Shown: positions 32,815 to 44,091 of the stretch, piece after piece
How positions within the stretch are numbered: position 1 is the first letter of the stretch
Layout of the letters: every line of letters begins with the position of its first letter
NCBI RefSeq assembly: GCF_049243985.1
Contig: NC_135375.1
Coordinates: forward strand, 22,134,490-22,198,489
DNA: 64,000 nucleotides
Source: Paroedura picta
Lineage: Eukaryota > Chordata > Lepidosauria > Squamata > Gekkonidae
Direction: 5' to 3'
Translations under genes and position numbers: made by a program
Notes under the pieces: generated by a model
Databases searched by the model: none
Told to the model about the DNA's origin: nothing
Seen by the model: only the letters and a program-made list of their open reading frames with translations

Positions 32815-34050
32815 GTGTATTTTCAGCCTTTGGTATTACCATCCTATGCATGCAGAATTAATGCTCATTTAATATGACTTATTTTCCAGTAAGTGTACAT
32901 AAGATTGGAACCTCACTGGATGTCTTCAGCTGGTAGCTTTGTTTGGCTGATCGTCTGATGGTTTTTAACTTTACCTTGACACTTATTTAGTTGTTATAAA
33001 TACCGTTACAGTTATTACATTTCTGTCCCGCCCTGCAGAAGCAGGTGGCCATCCGTAACTTTTTGTTTGGTCACCTGTGGTGAGTGAGATTTGTCTCTAG
33101 CAAGCTGGGCAAGGACATTTTCAAATCTCTGGCATTTGTTAGGCTTTGTGGGCTAATTGTGATAGGCTTGATTGTACCATGGCAAAACGGCCAGACGTAC
33201 GGCTAAAGAAACGGCCAACTAAAATAAGGATATTTGAGATTCAACCTCAGAATTCTGTAATCCTGACCACCACAAGTTGCTCAGATGTTCAGTTTGGAAA
33301 GTCACCAAGGGAAGCCAAATCAGTGGAGTAACTTGAGCCTAAATTGGGAAGCAAGCATAGGGAAAATAAAGATTAACCCCAGCAATTCCTCATGGTAATT
33401 TTCTCAGCAATAGAACATAGCATTACCCTCTAACATTTAAAATATGGGATTAGGAACATCTTTTTGGTCATACATCTCTGTTCTTCCTTCCCCCACAACC
33501 ACAATTATGTACTCACAGTGCGTCACATCTCTTGCTGTTTACCTCTGTTCCCTCCCCCCATGTAAATAAAGAGAAGTTGTAAGTATGACCGATATAGTAA
33601 TGTTGTTTTCAAAAGAGCACTTTCCAAACTGAGTATCCTGCGATGAACTTCCTGCCCATTGCAGGAAGAAGCTGGTGGGATCCAGTGGGAGAAACTGGTA
33701 GGATCTAACCGTCCATGTTGGCTGTTGTGGATTCGGTGGGCTATAATACCAGGAATTTGCAGTTTTGGACTTGGATTGGCTGGCTGTGCAAAAGTCTTCA
33801 CCATTCCGTCTGTTTTCACCCTTCCTGTACGCAACCAGCCTTCAGTTTTGGCTTCAGCTATGCAAAGAGCCAGCTACTTCACTCTTCCTTTCCTTGGCGT
33901 GCTGCTTGTACACACGGGAATTGGGAATGCAGAGGCCTGCTGTGTAGACACTATGCCATCTAGCGGTTAAACAACTAATTAGAATTGAAGCATTTTCAAG
34001 CCCCCTTCCCCACTAACTCGCATCTCTGTTCATCTCTCTGGTATAGCCTT
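32815..34050. other. PTGER4: intronic, no recognised feature
   Basis: No supported feature. Three overlapping + frames at 33,659-33,970 look like chance. Confidence 0.4.
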
Positions 34051-34054
34051 TCTC

Positions 34055-34397
34055 AACTTTTTTACCATTGAGAACCCGCTGAAACATTCTTCAGGCTTCA
34101 GAAAACTCCAGAAGTGGCGCGATCAGGCAGAATGTGGTTGAGAAGCATGGCTGTGTACATGCCCACCCAAGGTCCCTTCTCACCTCTCCAGGCCATCATT
34201 GGCCAGTTTGAGGTGGGTGGGTAGACATGGCCATATCACCTGGGGCCCCTCCCTTTCCCGCCCCTCCAGGCCTGTTAAATGTTTAACAAAATTTAAAAAT
34301 ATATTAAAAATGAATTAACTCCCACCCATTCAGAAAACCCTTCCAAGGTGATCAAGAAACCCCAGGGCTTCATGAAACCCTGGCTGAGAAAGCCTCT
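34055..34397 (+). mobile_element. hAT non-autonomous element, about 340 bp
   Basis: The left end 'agcctttctcaactttttta' and right end 'tggctgagaaagcct' are inverted copies. Flanks 'ctctggta' and 'ctctagga' are a decayed 8 bp duplication. It is the uninterrupted form against which the Helitron insertions at 11,741 and 17,177 are defined. Confidence 0.8.
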
Positions 34398-34519
34398 CTA
34401 GGAGAACTGGTCCCTCAGGATCAGAGCAAATACCTTCCCAAGGAACAACCCCAGTTTAAAATGCAGTGTACATATTTCTGGATGTCCCAGAACTATTCCT
34501 TAAGTGTATGTTCAACAGA

Positions 34520-34606
34520 TCTGCCATGAAAACGCTAGAGGGCGTCACCCCAAGGGTCAGACATGACTCGGTGCTTGCACAGGGGATACCTTTACCTTTA
34601 CCTTTT
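34520..34606 (+). mobile_element. Sauria SINE, 5'-truncated
   Basis: It contains 'gccatgaaaacgctagaggg', 'gggtcagacatgactcggtg' and ends in ACCTTT repeats, the Sauria SINE terminus. A perfect 13 bp target duplication TATGTTCAACAGA flanks it (34,507-34,519 and 34,607-34,619). Confidence 0.93.
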
Positions 34607-34872
34607 TATGTTCAACAGAACAGGGCAGGAAGGGGTTTCCTTGTTTATTTTCTATACAAGGTAGAGGGGTTTGCATAGTGCAGAAATCTCAGCAAGAGGG
34701 ACTTACCAGCTTCTCTTGGTGACTGAGATATCTAAGGAAGTGAAAGATAATTTTCATGTATTAAATAAACGAATGGGGCGTGCTTCCAAATCAGAAAACA
34801 TAAGATTGCAGCCTAAGACTTGGACCTTGTACTTTCTGCCCATTGTGGGTTGTGTTCCTTTGGGCACCGTTG

Positions 34873-35145
34873 CAAGAGCCAGCTTGGTGTAGTGGTTAGG
34901 AGTGTGGACTTCTAATCTGGCAAGCCGGGTTTGATTCTGCGATCCCCCACATGCAGCCAGCTGGGTGACCTTGGGCTCGCCACGGCACTGATGAAGCTGT
35001 TCTGACTGAGCAGTGATATCAGGGATCTCTCAGCCTCACCCACCTCACAGGGTGTCTGTTGTGGGGAGAGGAAAGGGAAGACGATTGTAAGCCACTTTAG
35101 GTAGAGAAAAGCGGCATATAAGAACCAACTCTTCTTCTTTTTCTT
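34873..35145 (+). mobile_element. tRNA-derived SINE (type A), near full length
   Basis: Head 'gagccagcttggtgtagtgg', B box 'gggtttgattctg', body 'gtgaccttgggctcgccacg', 'tgttgtggggagaggaaagg', and tail 'agaaccaactcttcttcttt'. Well preserved. Confidence 0.9.
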
Positions 35146-35149
35146 TGAG

Positions 35150-36190
35150 CACATGGAAGACGCTTAGTCTTCCATGCGTAGACAGAGCCTGGTACCACAG
35201 GAATGAGTTGTGCAGCAGAGGCCAGCAAGCAGAAGGAAAAGTGTAGAATCCAACCCCCTGTCTTGCCCGTTTCTTTGTCATGTTTCCAGCAATAGGCTTC
35301 AGATCTGGAGTGTGTTGGGTTTTGACATGAAACTCAGGGAGCACCTTTTAAGTTACTGGCTGGCATCCTGAGCATTAATCACTCGTGTACAATGAATGGT
35401 TCATAGGATCTCAGACAACATTTCCATAATACATAATAGGATAGGCCCAATGTGCCTTGAAAGAACTCCACAACCCTGTTCTGTGCCGTCTGCCTTCCTA
35501 AATGATGTGTTATTACCATTATTTTTTAAGAAAAAGGTTCATTCCAGGGAAACTGCCCTTAAACACAATAAGTATTAACAAGCCACTACAGGTGAAATTT
35601 GGAGGGTATTAAAAAAAACGTCTCCTTGAATATTCAAGTCTTGGAAGAGACCCACAAAAATTTACTTCTAGCCTCAAAGGAACGTTACAGTTCCAGGCTT
35701 GTTCCGAAGAGTTTGCCTGTGAGGGGGAAACTGGGGCCCAGTTTTGTTTGGAAACATGTTTATGAGAGCCTGACTGGATCTTCTAAAATGACTCAAGGCC
35801 ACATTCTGTACCTGTTACACACCCAGAACAGTTAATAGCAGATTTGGTGTATGAGGAGCAGAGCAGGGGCTGGCTTGTAAGGGGGGAAAAAAGAAATCTG
35901 TTCCACGGAAGATTTTGAAACGATGAACACGGGCCAAACGCCTGGTAGCGGAGAGAGCAAAACTACCTGAAATAATCTGTCCGAGGTTTATTGGGCTGCG
36001 GCTGAGATAACGGGGAAGGGGTGCCTCCTTTCTCCCTCCCGAAGCTCCACTTGCGGGAAATGTTTTCTGTTCCAAAAATACCTCTGCAGCGACATGATGC
36101 AAAACTGTTCTCTGCCCATTGGCCTTTCCCTGTTGTAACATGCACGCTTGACTGGCGCAGGGATCCTCACGTGTCCCCTCTTCTCTCCAG
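35150..36190. other. PTGER4: 3' part of PTGER4 intron, no repeat recognised
   Basis: No dispersed repeat was recognised in the kilobase before the second coding exon. The polypyrimidine tract and acceptor (cccctcttctctccag) end it. Confidence 0.5.
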
Positions 36191-36790
36191 GTGCGCGTCT
36201 TTGTGAACCAGCTCTACCAGCCGCCCGTGGTGATGGCCATCCAGAAGAACCCAGACCTGCAGGCCATCCGCATTGCTTCGGTCAACCCCATCCTCGACCC
36301 CTGGGTGTACATCCTGCTCCGCAAGACGGTGCTGAGCAAAGCCATCGAAAAGGTCAAGTGTCTCTTCTGCCGCATCGGAGGGGCACACCGGCAGCACTCG
36401 GGAAGCAATTGCAACTGCTCCGACGGACGCAGGGTCTCAGCGGCCACGACCAACCGTTCGCCCTCCTTCATCTCTCGAGAATTGAGGGAGGTCAGCAGCA
36501 CCTCCCAGACGCTTCTGTACCCCCTGGAGCCGAGCGAAGGCTGTGCTGGAGGGCGCATGCTCTTGCCCGGAGCCAGCAGCAGCCTAGCCCGCTTAGACAC
36601 AACGTCCATTAGGACCCTGAGGAGCTCAGAAACCTCAGACTCTTCGCAGGGGCAGCAGGACCCCGAGAACGTGTTTTTGGTGAACGAACTCCGGCCTGGT
36701 GGCGAGATCAGCGCCGCCACCTCCAAAGGCAGCGCTCTGCAAGTGACCTTCCCGTCTGAGACGCTGAACTTGTCCGAGAAGTGCATATGA
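36191..36790 (+). CDS. PTGER4: Prostaglandin E2 receptor EP4, coding exon 2
   Basis: It encodes residues 275-473 and the stop TGA. The start VRVFVNQLYQ continues loop 3/TM7 boundary sequence; QAIRIASVNPILDPWVYILL is TM7 with Arg301, the residue that in this family binds the prostaglandin carboxylate, and D310-P-W-V-Y, the NPxxY equivalent. The long cytoplasmic tail has serine/threonine-rich stretches suited to phosphorylation and arrestin binding, as known for EP4, and ends with the conserved LQVTFPSETLNLSEKCI. Joined to exon 1 the protein is 473 residues, against 488 in human. The tail is more diverged than the membrane part. Confidence 0.97.
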   Translation: MRVFVNQLYQPPVVMAIQKNPDLQAIRIASVNPILDPWVYILLRKTVLSKAIEKVKCLFCRIGGAHRQHSGSNCNCSDGRRVSAATTNRSPSFISRELREVSSTSQTLLYPLEPSEGCAGGRMLLPGASSSLARLDTTSIRTLRSSETSDSSQGQQDPENVFLVNELRPGGEISAATSKGSALQVTFPSETLNLSEKCI

Positions 36791-37715
36791 GCAAAGGAAA
36801 GGAAGAACTGGTACGATTGGACGGGTCAGCTGTCAATCCATCTCTGAGGCTTGCTGTTGCTGAGGCGCAGCCAATGCCCATGAGCTTTTCTCACTCCCTC
36901 GGTCTGAGGGGAACCGAGTAGCCGTTCAGAACAGGGTGAACTGGGAAGGGACACCCGCAAGTGGCAAAATGGCGGCCATCGGAGGTAGAATCCAGCGTCC
37001 TGCTCGGGCTGCTGCATCTTGTCACTCTAGACATGCTGTTAGCCCCCTAAAGACAGAAAAATGCAACTGTGTGTGAAGAAGTGGTTTTCTAACTGTGTGG
37101 ATGGCACAGCTCTTGCACGTGATGAAAACAATTGTCAGGCCTTGCCAATATCGAGCAGATGAATGTAGTGGAGTTGGAAGCCTGGGTTTTTCTACTCATT
37201 GCCCTGTCTTGCCCTGGGACGTTGGTGGTTTTCCAAAAGTCCAGGTTGGAAAGTTGCCATTTTCCTTTCCATCCAAATAGGATTGATGCATACTTATCCT
37301 CTCCCGGTCACAAAAGGTTCAGAGAGTACCAAACTCTTTAACAATTGCCAGTAGTTGTGTTGAATTACCAATACAGCTGCCCTAGTTCACAACTGGGGAG
37401 GGACAAACTACCCTCTCGTGTGAAAAATGTGAATGTCCCTGGCTATGTATTATATTGTGTCTGAATGTATATTTTTTTTAAAATGTGTTCTTCTCTGTGA
37501 GAAGGTTAATTATTAATACAAAGTATAGAGAAAAACAATATTTTGCAAGCTCCTCCTAAGACCTGCATTTAGATGATTCCTCCTCCTATTCAGTTTATTT
37601 TCAAGACACATACAGGACCAACAAGAGAGCTCATTCTTAAAACAGGAATTTGGAATTCAGGGGGAATATTTTATGGTACTGCTGAGCGAAATAAAGGAAA
37701 GGTTTTTTTTTTAAT
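36791..37715 (+). other. PTGER4: PTGER4 3' UTR (inferred)
   Basis: Sequence after the stop is repeat-free up to a poly(A) signal AATAAA at 37,690-37,695, followed by T-rich and GT-rich sequence. An AT-rich segment near 37,450-37,530 contains AATACAAA-like strings but no AATAAA. The 3' end is therefore placed near 37,715. The choice is inference. Confidence 0.55.
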
Positions 37716-37719
37716 GCTC

Positions 37720-38380
37720 CTTACGTTGTGGATGCATACCTGTATTATGTTCTGTGAATGTGTTCCGAATGCACTGTCACAGACCCGTGGGATCAATCCA
37801 GTTTTCTAAATATGAACCAGTTGCTCACCTGTGACCAGTGTCGAGTACTTACCTGTGCAGTCACAATTGGAAAGATTCTAATGGAGGCTTTGTGCATGCC
37901 CAGCTCCCAGTCATGTGATGTGCAGACCATGATTTTCACAGCTTGAGCCTATACCTGTTTGAAGGCAAGCCCTCAGTTCTTGAGCACCTGCAGGCCTATT
38001 CAGATACTGACATCAGCTGTGGTCTGCTTAAACCAGAGGCTCCCAATCTTGCTGAAGTTGTGGGTACATTTTTTGGGGGAAAGGTAGAGGATGGCAACAA
38101 CAAACTAGTGAACATGGGGTGTGTGTAGAATAACAAAGTAGCTGCCACAGTAACTGCGCCAAGCTCAAGAAAAGGTTAAGAGATCCCAAACTGAGGAAGC
38201 AGCCACTACTGCTTTCCCATTATGGGGGAAAGGCAGTAAAAAAATTAAAATCCAATACATAATATAAATAATACTAAAGACAATAAAATGAATGCTTCCC
38301 TACAGACAAAAAGGCAAGGCCTCTTTTGAAGCCCTTTCTCTTCCATTGTTGTAGAGGAAAGCCAGGACTGGCCTTTGCTT
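37720..38380. other. intergenic between PTGER4 and TTC33
   Basis: No recognised feature. Confidence 0.4.
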
Positions 38381-38382
38381 TG

Positions 38383-38645
38383 GGAAGAAGAGTTGGTTCT
38401 TATCTGCTCCGAAGGGGTCTCAGAGCGGCTTACAGTTGCCTTTCCTCTCCTCTCCCCACAACAGACACCCTGTGAGGTGGGTGAGGCTGAGAGAGCCCTG
38501 ATATCACTGCCCAGTCAGAACAGCTTTATCAGTGCTATGGCGAGCTCAAGGTCACCCAGCTGGCTACATGTGGGGAAGGAGCAGGGAATCAAACCCAATT
38601 TACCAGATTAGAAGTCTGCACTCCTAACCGCTACACGAAGCTTGC
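38383..38645 (-). mobile_element. tRNA-derived SINE (type A)
   Basis: Reverse copy with 'gttggttcttatctgctccg', 'acagacaccctgtgaggtgg', 'tcaaggtcacccagctggct' and head 'ctaaccgctacacgaagctt'. Confidence 0.85.
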
Positions 38646-38649
38646 AAGG

Positions 38650-39150
38650 GCAGCTCAAATCTAAAGAAATCTGAAAGAACATCTCCCACTGCAAAAGCAC
38701 TCTAGTGAGGTAGGCTTACACAGACCAAGGTATTGCCATGTCTCATTGCAAAATAATGAAGATCGTTGTTCATATCGTTGATGAGAGTCGTGTGGTAGTT
38801 GCACAGGAAACCCGCAGTTTGGGACAGCACTGGTTTAATTCACGCTTTTGTGAAGTTTTGAGATGGAACGCAGGGGCTAGTCTTTGTTCCAGATAAATTA
38901 GTCCAAAGTTAAAAGAATGCAATCTTGTCTGTGATTCTGGTGTGTTTTGTCGATATTCAAAAGCCCCTATGATTGTGCAGGTATTTCTTCGGTTCTGTGT
39001 TGTGCTCTTGCTATACCGGACAAATGCAACTGCACTGTTGCATCTGGGATAAAATAAGTGTGCTGCTTAAAAAGAAAATTGATTGGGTTTGGTTCTGAAG
39101 AAAGCAGAACTTTGTGCCACAGCATTCAGTGATAAATCTGCAGCCTGCTC
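38650..39150. other. intergenic, no recognised feature
   Basis: Nothing recognised. Confidence 0.4.
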
Positions 39151-39154
39151 AGGT

Positions 39155-39365
39155 CAGGGAGGAGGTGTGGCTCAGTGGAAGAGTATATGGGTTTACGCAC
39201 AGAAGGTCCCAGGTTCAGTCCCCAGCATCTCCAGTTGCAGGATCTTAAATAGCAGGGCCATAAAAGCTCTTGGGCAACAACAGTCAATCCAAACAGATAG
39301 TACAGAGCTACTAGAGGCTCAATGGTCTGACAGAGAAAGGCAGCTTCATATGAGGTTCTAGATTA
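39155..39365 (+). mobile_element. tRNA-derived SINE (type B), near full length
   Basis: A box 'tgtggctcagtggaagagta', B box 'ccaggttcagtccccagcat', and 3' end 'aatggtctgacagagaaagg' with 'cagcttcatatgaggttct'. This is the reference copy for type B in the window. Confidence 0.8.
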
Positions 39366-39369
39366 GCAG

Positions 39370-40060
39370 TAACACCTGATAGGACAAATTGAGGTTGAAT
39401 CCAGGTAGCTTTTCTATTGGCGAAAAAAAAGGGGAGGACCCTTTGGCCCACCCCAGATGTGTATGTTGGGGATCCCGAGGCCTGCAGAGTCAAAAGTCAT
39501 GTGGGACAAGTGCAGCAGAAAGGAGAATTGTGGGAGACTGGGTAAAAAGCTGCCTGGATCCAACCCAAGGACCATTCGCCTTAACTTTTCACCTCAGAAA
39601 TAACAGCAACTGGAGGCCAGAGGGACTTTGTACTTGTGTGTCATGTTCAAAGGCTTAGAGCTTCATCCTAGCGTTATTGTTATCCTGTAAAGATGTTTGG
39701 GAAAGCTGGCTTTTGTCAAGGAAAATATTTAGCATGCTCCGCAGCTTCCTGTGTCTTCGTGTGAATTTGCTTTCTGCTGGAATTAGAATTCTGAGCCTCA
39801 ATGTGGATGATACATTGCTTTTATAAAGAACTTTGTATTGGCACAAATCACTTTTTTTCGGGGGGGGGGGAAAGAGTTGAAATCAGAATTAAACGCAGAC
39901 ATGCCACTGGAGTTCAAACATTAATGCGTGTGTTTATCTGTGTGCTCGTTCTCAGACACCACTGTACTGATCCCTCGGCCAGATAACATGAATGCCACAC
40001 TTAAGATAAATGCATGGATTTAAGCATTCCTTTGTGAAAATATTTTGCCGGAGAGATTTT
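39370..40060. other. intergenic, no recognised feature
   Basis: Nothing supported. Confidence 0.4.
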
Positions 40061-40073
40061 GCTCTGTCTACAC

Positions 40074-40209
40074 CAGGGGTAGTCAAACTGCGGCCCTCCA
40101 GATGTCCACGGACTACAATTCCCACAAGCCCCTGCCAGCATTCGCTGGCAGGGGCTCGTGGGAATTGTAGTCCACGGACATCTGGAGGGCTGCAGTTTGA
40201 CTACCCCTG
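40074..40209. mobile_element. hairpin MITE (hAT-like), full 136 bp
   Basis: Near-perfect palindrome with perfect target duplication GTCTACAC at 40,066-40,073 and 40,210-40,217. Both arms share the same private variants (ccacggactacaattcccac in one, gtgggaattgtagtccacgg in the other), as if one arm had been copied onto the other. Confidence 0.95.
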
Positions 40210-40394
40210 GTCTACACAGTGCAAGGCCCCAGAACGTTAAGCAGCCGTCTTCCTGATAACCGTGCCGTTACCTTCATTTTCACAACCACCAACTCCCCAG
40301 CCTAATCAGCAGGGCAAAAGACCACTGCGTGCTGTTTTTAATTAAGAGCATCACACACTATGGTTCCAGTAGACTATATGTACCGAGCGCTTCT

Positions 40395-40545
40395 GCTTAT
40401 ACTTGCCCCTTTGCCAGAGAATTTTGAGCCTGCAGAAGGTCCCAGGTTCACCTTCCAATTTAAAAGGTTCAAGTGTTAAGTGATGTGAAAGACCTTCATC
40501 CGAGACCTTCCCTCAGACCACCTTAATTCAGCACAGCTGTGTAAA
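40395..40545 (+). mobile_element. tRNA-derived SINE (type B), diverged
   Basis: 'agcctgcagaaggtcccagg' and 'gtgatgtgaaagaccttcat' match the family body. Confidence 0.6.
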
Positions 40546-40546
40546 G

Positions 40547-40831
40547 CAGCCTTTCTCAACTTTTTTACCATTGAGAAACTCCAGAAGTGCTGTGGCCATA
40601 CAGTCAAGTGGCATACCTCTGTATACCCATTCGGTGCCCCTCCCCTTCCCACCCCCTCCAGGCCCATCATTGGCCCAGCATTGGTGGGGGACAGGGCAAC
40701 ATGACCATATATGGCCATATCACCCAATAAACGTTTGGTAAAACTTTAAAAAATACTTACAAATTAACTCCCACTCATTCTGGAAACCCTTCCAAGGAAA
40801 CCCAAGTTTCATGAAACCCTGCTTGAGAAAG
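40547..40831 (+). mobile_element. hAT non-autonomous element, about 285 bp
   Basis: Left end CAGCCTTTCTCAACTTTTTT, right end 'catgaaaccctgcttgagaa'. Internal deletions relative to 34,055. No clear target duplication. Confidence 0.75.
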
Positions 40832-40837
40832 ATAAAT

Positions 40838-40935
40838 GAAGCCTAGAAGCACCTTAGATGCTCTCAACATTTTCAGGGTATAAGCTTTCCGGCGTCAACG
40901 CTCCCTTCATCAGATGTGAGTAGGAATGGGGCTCA
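40838..40935 (-). mobile_element. inverted-end element, half copy
   Basis: 'agcctagaagcaccttagat', 'gggtataagctttccggcgt' and 'ttcatcagatgtgag' resemble a diverged left half of the family at 30,984. Confidence 0.5.
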
Positions 40936-41334
40936 CTGAGTCTTTATATCTCAGTCTGAAGGTGGGAGGGGTGTGGCAGAGAAAGGAGTCAGGATGTAGA
41001 AATACGAGGCAAAAGGGAATCGGCTTGATTAAAGCAAAAGACCATCCGTGTTCAGCTCAACGCAAATGTGTCTCCAAGCATGTGTCATGTGGCTCATATA
41101 ACTGAAGACCTATACAAATCACCATGGACATTCATTTGCTGACCTAGAGGGGAAAGAGAAAGCGGCATCTTGGGAAAACGAGACTTACCAACAGGCCACT
41201 TGGAGGAGCAGCTTGAGGGCCTGGAGCCTCCATCCCAAACCAAAGTGACCCTCCCCCAAAAGTAATTCCAGAGACAGCTGCATCAATCTGTTGCAGTAAA
41301 AAAAATAAGTAGTAATGTCACAGTAATAAACAAA

Positions 41335-41540
41335 CTTGGGGGGAGGGCTGTGGCTCGGGAAAAACCTCTGCTTGGCATGCAGAAGGTCCAAGGATCATCT
41401 CCAATTAAAAAAGTTCAGGTGGACAGTTGATGGGGAAGACCTTCATCTGAGACCCTAAGCAAACTACTGCCAGTCTGAGTAGGTAATACTGATCTTGATG
41501 GACATCTCATGGCACCTTTAAAAACACGGTGGTTAACCAG
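41335..41540 (+). mobile_element. tRNA-derived SINE (type B)
   Basis: 'ctgtggctcgggaaaaacct', 'cttggcatgcagaaggtcca', 'gaagaccttcatctgagacc' and 'taatactgatcttgatggac' in the proper order. Confidence 0.7.
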
Positions 41541-41549
41541 AGGCCTTGT

Positions 41550-41680
41550 CAAAGGGGGTGGGGGTGGAAAATGCTGTCAACTCACAGCTGACTTCTGGTG
41601 ACCCCCGTAAGGTCTTCAAGGCACGAGACCTTCAGAGGTGGTTTTCCCTCGTTTGCCTCCACGTACTGACCCATGTGAAA
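41550..41680 (-). mobile_element. 5S-derived SINE, 3' part
   Basis: The reverse sequence 'ggtggaaaatgctgtcaact' through 'cttcaaggcacgagaccttc' and 'gaggtggttttccctcgttt' matches the tail side of the copy at 58,495. Confidence 0.65.
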
Positions 41681-41789
41681 AATAAGAGAAATTGCTTGAC
41701 TCTGCCACCTTGATCCCTCCTGGCAATCCAAACACACTAATGGTTCATCTTTTTTTAAAACCCCGTGCATGGCACACACAAACGCCTTG

Positions 41790-44091
41790 AATCACACAGG
41801 AAGCAAACTTTATTCACAACATTAAAAGACCTGAAAACCAGGACCTAAGCGTGACAAATAAGGGTCAGGATAAGAACGATGCCACTGCTTATCTGAGTAG
41901 AATGGCAACGGATTGCTACTTCTCGGGAAACTCTCCCACACAACTGAACACTATAGGAAGAAAATGTCGGCAGGACCTTATCCTGCCATCAATGCACTTT
42001 TCATGATGAAGCAGCATGCACGAATGAGGTGGAAAGGACAGTGAAGCCCCAGTAGACCAAGCCAAATTTAAAGTAGTTTCAGTAACAATGTCACCACCTT
42101 GTACTCTCCTTGAGCATGCTCAGAAAAATCTGCCCATTATTTCCACAGTTTCTCATGGACTGGGGTTCTCAATAGCAGGGGTAGTCAACCTGTGGTCCTC
42201 CAGATGTCCATGGACTACAATTCCCATGAGCCCCTGCCAGCAAATGCTGGCAGGGGCTCATGGGAATTGTAGTCCATGAACATCTGGAGGACCACAGGTT
42301 GACTACCCCTGCTCTACAGGATAACTTTGGCAAAGATAGATCCTTCTGAACAAAGTGGGCTGTAATTCTAAGCAAATGTGCGTAAGATCAAGCGAGGTAA
42401 AATTATGGGCTACAGAAATTAGAAATGTGGTAGTCTCCTGGGAGAAAACAAAAACAACCAGAGTCAAAGTCTAAGGTAATTGGATCTAGCCCTGTTCTTC
42501 CAGTAAAAGCTGTCTTATTAAAAACAAAAAAGTTTGCTTTATTAAGTATGCTTTGTAAATGGGATGGCCAAGCCAAGAGGGCTATGAAACCAAACTTGGA
42601 GAAACACATAATTTTCTTCAAAACGTTTCCGCTGAAGAAAAGGATTCTTGACCACGCGTTTAATAAACGGAGAATGTGGCTAAATCGGAACTTAGTACAT
42701 GAAGTACTATAGTGGGGAAGACCTGTTTACGAAACAAACATAGTAGACCTATCAGGAGTTTATTGGAACAGGATATCCAGAACTTCTGTGAACATTTATT
42801 AAAATTCTGTCAACCTTGCCTATGAGCGCCAATCCTGTTCAACTTTTCCGCTCAAGGAGGCAGTTTCCTTTGATGCAAGGAGACTTCCGCTGGCAGATGA
42901 GTTCCCTTGTGTCAGCAGAAGGCTCCTGACGCTGGCGGGAAATACATCACTGCAAGCGGAATAACCTTTCACAGCACTCGACCTGTGGAGTTACTATGAA
43001 AGCAAATAAAAGCCACATTCTATCCTGTTTCTTCCAAAGCTTGTGTCCATTCGGTATTTTACTTTTAGATTACAAAAATAGGTGGGAGGAAAGGGTGATT
43101 TCCCAGCCACGATGACATACTGAAAAACTTGGTTCACGTTCCGAAGAACGGTGGATGCAGATACTGAACTGAGTACGTTCAACTACAGTACAAACCATTC
43201 AAACAACACGCACCGCTCCAAGCGGCCGCTGGTGGCAATTCGGCACTTGCTTTGCAATGGTTGGGAACTCGTTCGTCCATGTATTTGTCAAAGGCATTTC
43301 TATATTTATATTTATGCATCACTTCTTTGGAAACGGGGAGAGGGGGAGCGATACACCTCCTGCTCCTTCGGGGCCCTTCAATTAACTGGAAAAAAACAAA
43401 TATGTTTCAAACGCTGGATTTCAAAAGCACTGTCCAGAACAAGGGGCAGAGGAAGTTGTGGAAACAAGCACCGGAAAGCCAAGGGAAAGGGGGGAGTGGA
43501 GGCAGCACCTGCAAATCAGCTGTAGCAACAAGCTGGGGATTTGGGGAGGGAAAGGGAGCAAAGCCGCTGGGCTGCACGACAGGCTCCTTGATGGTATGCA
43601 TAAAGACTGGAGACGAGAACAGACCATATGAGGCAATCTGGGGAGAAGTTTAAAGGCTGTTTACGGGACCGCTGATGAAGACTTTCCCAGGGAAATGACG
43701 AGAGAGTCACACGGCACCTAACTTTCCGATTCCGAGCAAAAGCCGCCATTTTCAGACCAAGAGCGTCACGGGGCTAGTGGAAGCTCCCCCCCTTCCGTGG
43801 CAATTCTTCCCATTTGCCCAGGATTACGTATTCCCTCCAGGCATGGCAGCATTCCATTTGTGGCCACCTTGTAGCACCTGAAGCTCCCTTGACCACTGGG
43901 GATCTTCCTCCCTTTCCTACTGACACGGGTTCAGAAAGCAGAGGGTCCTAACTGTACACCCACTGAGGCTTAACTCGGCAGGGCAAGCCTTCAAAGGTTT
44001 CGGTCCCAGTTCTTGATGATCGAGGAGGAGGCTGAAGCACGCAGGGGGACGTGGGGCAAGGAAGCCCTCAGAAGGCCTGGTCAGTGCCGCT
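41790..44091 (-). other. TTC33: TTC33 3' UTR (inferred)
   Basis: Downstream of the TTC33 stop on the minus strand the sequence is nearly free of repeats except for the MITE at 42,176-42,311. A poly(A) signal AATAAA lies at 41,814-41,809 and is followed on the minus strand by a GT-rich element (tttgtgtgtgcc) about 30 nt on, which is a good terminator arrangement. A second AATAAA at 42,543-42,538 is an alternative, shorter end. The open frames here, including a + strand pair at 43,151-43,653, are not protein-like. Confidence 0.5.
42176..42311. mobile_element. hairpin MITE (hAT-like), full 136 bp, in the probable TTC33 3' UTR
   Basis: A 'CAACCTGTGGTCCTCC'-type copy with two almost identical arms. 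Flanks CTCAATAG and CTCTACAG match at 6 of 8 positions, a slightly decayed duplication. Confidence 0.92.

Larger units (their letters stand above)
23838..36190 (+). other. PTGER4: PTGER4 intron, 12,353 bp
   Basis: Donor GTGAGT at 23,838 and acceptor ttctctccag ending at 36,190 join the two coding exons in phase 0 between Val274 and Val275. The intron holds SINEs, CR1, Bov-B, hAT and MITE copies, listed separately, plus a mostly repeat-free block at 27,710-28,965. No other gene was seen in it. Confidence 0.93.

Noticed and set aside
43151-43653. Overlapping plus frames of 124 and 133 codons
   Set aside because: They lie antisense to the probable TTC33 3' UTR and have no protein-like features.
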